Assembly (NCBI GenBank): GCA_020859875.1
Contig: JAJBVJ010000142.1
Coordinates: 1 to 7,590 of the forward strand
From: Rikenellaceae bacterium
GTDB taxonomy: Bacteria; Bacteroidota; Bacteroidia; Bacteroidales; Rikenellaceae
Length of the DNA stretch: 7,590 nt
Reading direction: 5' to 3'
Shown here: one piece after another, positions 4,935 to 7,590 of the stretch
How positions within the stretch are numbered: position 1 is the first letter of the stretch
Layout: every line of letters starts with the position of its first letter
Program-made: the position numbers and the translations under genes
Notes under the pieces: generated by a model
Databases searched by the model: none
Told to the model about the DNA's origin: nothing
What the model saw: the letters and a program-made list of their open reading frames with translations, nothing else

Positions 4935-5102
4935 CGGTTGCTGCAAAAAATCTTCCTCTTTCCCTTGCATTATCCAATCCGGGCGAGCGTATTTTCCGCG
5001 CAAACCTTGACAGGGCCTAAAGCACTTCACTTGTCGCGCCCCCGAAACTCGAACACTCCCTGGCCGGCTCCGAGCAGCATGGATTAAAAAAAAGTCAGAA
5101 TT

Positions 5103-5339
5103 ATGATACAGGCAGAAAAAAATATGAAACGTCGATCCTCCAACCTTCCAATCAGCATGGGGTGGATTTTAAAGATTGCTTTCGGGGTTGCGGGCTTTGC
5201 CCTGTGGGGTTGGTCGTTTGTGGCGGTGGTCGTGGGGTTGCATGTTGCCGGAGGGGTTGTAAAGGCCCTGTTATCCTGCCTTGTTTCTCTCGTAGTGCTG
5301 TGTCTGATTCTCTGGCTGGCAGTAGTAATCGTTTTCTAA
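5103..5339 (+). CDS. Small two-helix membrane protein, unknown function
   Basis: A 78-aa protein with a basic, soluble N-terminus (residues 1-20, including KRR) and two strongly hydrophobic segments, about 21-47 (ending FVAVVVGLHVAGG) and about 54-78, which ends at the very C-terminus. By the positive-inside rule the N-terminus should be cytoplasmic with a short hairpin topology. I do not recognise a family. ATG 5103 follows an A-rich stretch (GGATTAAAAAAAAGTCAG) and is preferred; Met8 at 5124 is an alternative. The next gene starts 12 bases downstream on the same strand, so this is likely the first gene of the cluster leading to the ParB-like gene. The overlapping frame starting at 5162 is Cys/Gly-rich nonsense and was discarded. 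Confidence 0.7.
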   Translation: MIQAEKNMKRRSSNLPISMGWILKIAFGVAGFALWGWSFVAVVVGLHVAGGVVKALLSCLVSLVVLCLILWLAVVIVF

Positions 5340-5351
5340 AACTCTAATACG

Positions 5352-5843
5352 ATGAACAGGAAAGCAAATTTTACAGCAGGAACCAACCAACAGATAAAGG
5401 TTTATAAAAACCTTTTGGACGGCGTGAAAGTGTGCCGGAAAGTGGTAGCCCAATTCGACGGCAAAGTGCCGAATGTACGCCTCGTCCGGGCGATGAAAGA
5501 GCAACCCAACCCGCACGGCCTGTCCTATTCCCTTAACGGCAGTATCAGTATATCCGACTACCAAAACCGCAGTTATCCAATGACTACCTACACCGGTTAC
5601 GTGGATTGTTCGACCATTGCCGTGAAGATAGTTACCACCGGGAACCGTATAGACGGCCCCGCCACCATAGCCGAAGCCGACAAACAGGCCGAGTACCTGA
5701 AAGCCCAAATAGCACAGGCCGAAAAAGACCTGCGGTTATTCGACGAGGAAGCCCAGGCGTGGGCCAAACTGGAAAAGCAGATAGCCGAGTACAACGCAAA
5801 GTATTCGTACCGCCTGCGGGGGGATATACAACTAAGAAGATAA
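5352..5843 (+). CDS. Hypothetical protein with C-terminal coiled coil
   Basis: A 163-aa soluble protein I do not recognise. Residues 1-50 are basic with a helical look (IKVYKNLLDGVKVCRKVVAQ). Residues 55-100 are rich in Ser, Tyr and Thr with beta-like alternation (YSLNGSISISDY, TGYVDCSTIAVKIV). Residues 106-150 form a long charged helix (AEADKQAEYLKAQIAQAEKD and onwards) that should be a coiled coil, suggesting self-association or a protein partner. No signal peptide, membrane segment or enzyme motif is visible. It is GC-rich, with the same codon style as the DUF3873 and ParB-like genes, and sits between the membrane protein (12-base gap) and DUF3873 (47-base gap holding a hairpin). A backbone accessory role is inferred from context only. 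The three overlapping frames in this stretch are shadows. Confidence 0.8.
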   Translation: MNRKANFTAGTNQQIKVYKNLLDGVKVCRKVVAQFDGKVPNVRLVRAMKEQPNPHGLSYSLNGSISISDYQNRSYPMTTYTGYVDCSTIAVKIVTTGNRIDGPATIAEADKQAEYLKAQIAQAEKDLRLFDEEAQAWAKLEKQIAEYNAKYSYRLRGDIQLRR

Positions 5844-5853
5844 AATCTAATCC

Positions 5854-5871
5854 GGGCGGGGAAACCCGCCC
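5854..5871 (+). promoter_or_regulatory. Intercistronic GC hairpin with GAAA tetraloop
   Basis: GGGCGGG (5854-5860) and CCCGCCC (5865-5871) pair perfectly around GAAA, a stable GNRA tetraloop. An A-run, not a T-run, follows, so it is not a plus-strand terminator. It lies 11 bases after one stop and 19 bases before the next ATG, so it may set mRNA processing or stability within the operon. GGGAG just before the ATG at 5891 is a Shine-Dalgarno-like site, less usual in Bacteroidetes. Confidence 0.55.
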
Positions 5872-5890
5872 ATAAAAAACACGGGAGATT

Positions 5891-6109
5891 ATGATAACAA
5901 GCAAAATGAACCTGCATGGAGTATCGGTATGCCCCGCAGGAGAGGAAAATTATGAGGGCTTCGAGGCAAGACGGGGTAAATGGGTTATCCAGTACGACTA
6001 CCGGGACACGGACGGCGAACTCTTTTCCGTAGTGAAGCCCACCCTTGCCGAATGCCGGAGGAAGCGCGATAAATGGCTTTTGGAAAAACTGAACCGCCGG
6101 AGCAAGTAA
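5891..6109 (+). CDS. DUF3873 family protein
   Basis: A 72-aa cytoplasmic protein. Its opening MNLHGVSVCPAGEENYEGF, the middle VIQYDYRDTDGELFS and the end TLAECRRKRDKWL match my knowledge of DUF3873, a small family first described from Bacteroides thetaiotaomicron and found mainly on Bacteroidetes mobile elements. No biochemical role is known. It has one Cys near each end and no enzyme motif. ATG 5891 follows GGGAGATT; an internal Met6 would lose little. It lies 46 bases upstream of the ParB-like gene, across an AT-rich spacer that contains TAAATTTT, one base from a -7 box, so the ParB-like gene may have some independent expression. Full length for the family. Confidence 0.85.
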   Translation: MITSKMNLHGVSVCPAGEENYEGFEARRGKWVIQYDYRDTDGELFSVVKPTLAECRRKRDKWLLEKLNRRSK

Positions 6110-6155
6110 TTCAAATTCAACTCACAAAATAATCAATCATTTAAATTTTTCAATT

Positions 6156-7590
6156 ATGACAACGAACAAGAACAACGGCACAGCCGTACAAACAACCGAG
6201 AACAAGAGTGCAGTAGTTACCGCAAGTGTGGTAAGTAAACCCGAAAACAGCCCTGTAAAGGCCGTCAACCTCCCGGCAGACCTGATAGAGCCGAGCAGTT
6301 ATAACGCCCGTAAAACGTTCGATGCCGAGGGGCTTCGGGAACTGGCGCAGAATATCAAAACACACGGTCTTATTCAGCCTATCACGGTACGAAGCCGGGG
6401 CGAGGGCCAGCGGATGCGTTACGAAATTATCTGCGGGGAGCGCAGGTTCCGGGCCTGCCGTTCGCTCGACATGGCCGAAATTCCCGCCTACGTGCGGGAA
6501 GCTACGGACGACGAGGCATACGACCTGTCGATTTCCGAGAACCTGCAACGCGAGGACGTACCACCTATGGAAGCCGCCGAAGCATATAAAAGGCTTATCG
6601 ACACCAAGCGTTACGACGTGCCGAGCCTTGCCCTGCAATTCGGCAAGAGCGAAAAGACCATTTACCATATATTAAAACTCTGCGACCTTGTACCGGGTAT
6701 CGCAAAACTCATCCGCGAGGGCAAACTGACCGCATCCGCCGGGGTGGTAATAAGTAAGTACGACCGAAAGATACAGGAGCAGATTTTGAAAGACCGTTTG
6801 GGGGCGGACGGTCGGGGCGAGTGGTGCCACCTCTCCGCCGTGGCCCTGTCCGGTAAAATTGAGTATTGCTATTCCAATAATTTGGCGGACTACAATTTCG
6901 ATAAATCCAAGTGCTTCAAATGCGCCCACAACTCCACGAATTTCGACCTGTTCGCCGAGGGCGGGGGTTGCGGCAGGTGTACCGACAAAAAGTGCCTCGA
7001 TGCCAAAAATACGGCCTATCTCGTGGCACAGGCCCAGGCCGTGGCCCTTGCCGATCCGAAACTCGTCTTTATCGGGGAGCAATACAGCCGGGGAAACGAT
7101 GCGACCGAGAAAATCCGCAAGGCCGGGTATGAATTTAAGAGTATACAGCAGACCTACAATATGGGGAAATACCCGACCGCCCCGGTCGAACCCGATTCCC
7201 GCAATTTTACCAACTCAAAGGTATTCGATAAGGCCGTAGAGCAGTACAACCAAGACAAGGCGCGGTACGACAAAAAGGTGGCCGACCTCGAAAAACGCCG
7301 CACCGAGGGTAAAATCCGGGTTTACGCCCAGATTGGCGACAAGGCCGTAACCCTCCGTTACAAGGAAGTGGAAGCCAAAAAGGTTAAAAGCAACGAGCAG
7401 ATAATTTCCGACCTCACGGCCAAGAAAACCCGCAATAACGAATTGCAGGCGGGAAAAACCGCCGAGGGACTGAAAGAACTTTTGCGCAACGAACCGATAC
7501 CGCCCTCGGCATTCACTCCCACCGAGAAACAGATGATGTACTTTTTTATGTTCTCCGACTTGCGCCGGAGCAGTTACAAGGATATAGGGC
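6156..7590 (+). CDS. ParB/RepB/Spo0J-family protein with cysteine cluster (partial, runs off right edge)
   Basis: The first 478 codons are present with no stop. Residues 1-35 are a flexible, polar tail. The ParB N-terminal domain (about 38-135) shows NARKTF, GLIQPITVR, the box CGERRFRACR (93-102) and ENLQREDVPPMEAA (128-141), the motifs linked to CTP binding and clamp closure in ParB. A helix-turn-helix follows (about 155-180, SLALQFGKSEKTIYHILKL). Beyond the usual ParB core comes a cysteine cluster, C253-x2-C256-x15-C272-x2-C275-x4-C280, which looks like a zinc site, and then a long charged region (about 350-450) with KARYDKKVADLEKRR. Chromosomal ParB is typically around 300 aa, so this is a longer, element-type relative. 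No ParA gene is in the window. Roles could be partition, or regulation or DNA organisation for conjugation. ATG 6156 follows an AT-rich leader. Confidence 0.9.
   Translation, partial: MTTNKNNGTAVQTTENKSAVVTASVVSKPENSPVKAVNLPADLIEPSSYNARKTFDAEGLRELAQNIKTHGLIQPITVRSRGEGQRMRYEIICGERRFRACRSLDMAEIPAYVREATDDEAYDLSISENLQREDVPPMEAAEAYKRLIDTKRYDVPSLALQFGKSEKTIYHILKLCDLVPGIAKLIREGKLTASAGVVISKYDRKIQEQILKDRLGADGRGEWCHLSAVALSGKIEYCYSNNLADYNFDKSKCFKCAHNSTNFDLFAEGGGCGRCTDKKCLDAKNTAYLVAQAQAVALADPKLVFIGEQYSRGNDATEKIRKAGYEFKSIQQTYNMGKYPTAPVEPDSRNFTNSKVFDKAVEQYNQDKARYDKKVADLEKRRTEGKIRVYAQIGDKAVTLRYKEVEAKKVKSNEQIISDLTAKKTRNNELQAGKTAEGLKELLRNEPIPPSAFTPTEKQMMYFFMFSDLRRSSYKDIG

Larger units (their letters stand above)
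4556..5102. other. 547-base stretch without a convincing gene
   Basis: Between the toxin stop and the membrane protein ATG I see the palindromes, three terminator-like hairpins, the GC hairpin cluster and the doubtful minus ORF listed separately. From 4935 to 5102 there is little structure. TTG (4965-4967) and TATTTTCC (4990-4997), 22 bases apart, are a poor promoter match and the only hint of how the downstream operon is expressed. The 15 bases before the ATG at 5103 are A-rich. The stretch marks the change from AT-rich cargo to the GC-richer backbone cluster. Confidence 0.7.

Noticed and set aside
4830..5030. Upstream extension of the minus-strand frame ending at 4710
   Set aside because: Low-complexity, GC-hairpin-derived residues with no recognisable pattern; a -7 box at 4870-4877 would lie inside it.
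5162..5347. Second plus-strand frame over the membrane protein gene
   Set aside because: Out of frame with a well-formed two-helix protein and rich in Cys/Gly with no domain.
6150..7239. Several open frames on both strands over the ParB-like gene
   Set aside because: All are shadows of a GC-rich gene whose own frame shows clear ParB motifs and stays open to the window end.

Overview
The window looks like a Bacteroidota chromosome (plausibly Bacteroidales, perhaps Rikenellaceae/Alistipes-like) at the left junction of an integrated mobile element. The lineage call rests on promoters of the TTG-N19-TAnnTTTG type, a Bacteroidetes-style tyrosine recombinase, an ORF6N gene, paired excisionase-like helix-turn-helix genes and a DUF3873 gene. 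The genus is a guess from a 28-residue NadE-like fragment.

Layout. Positions 1-351 are host: the first 28 codons of a nadE-like gene (minus strand), then a tRNA-Phe (GAA) with a near-consensus promoter. The tRNA 3' end is the likely attachment site, and everything to its right is probably element DNA. A strong hairpin terminator follows, then a 404-aa integrase (605-1819) reading away from the tRNA. Eleven bases on lies an ORF6N-domain gene broken by three single-base frameshifts (1831-2368), with a 27-nt palindrome inside it. A shared terminator (2382-2409) separates it from a convergent minus-strand pair of small HTH genes (2410-3009). Divergent from these, on the plus strand, is a complete AbiEi/AbiEii toxin-antitoxin pair (3292-4555) with an 8-nt overlap.

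Positions 4556-5102 hold no convincing gene but at least eight consecutive inverted repeats, several of them terminator-like, plus a weak 39-codon minus-strand ORF. From 5103 to the right edge runs a GC-richer plus-strand cluster: a two-helix membrane protein, an unrecognised coiled-coil protein, a DUF3873 protein and a ParB-like protein with a cysteine cluster, cut by the window end. These look like the start of the element's maintenance or transfer module.

How they fit together (inference): the integrase inserts and, with a directionality factor (the two HTH proteins are candidates), excises the element at tRNA-Phe. AbiE acts as addiction and/or phage-defence cargo that stabilises the element. 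The ParB-like cluster belongs to the backbone. The right end of the element is not in the window. No wholly new system can be demonstrated; the least explained parts are the hairpin array, the palindrome in the ORF6N relic, the AbiEii motif change and the cysteine-bearing ParB.
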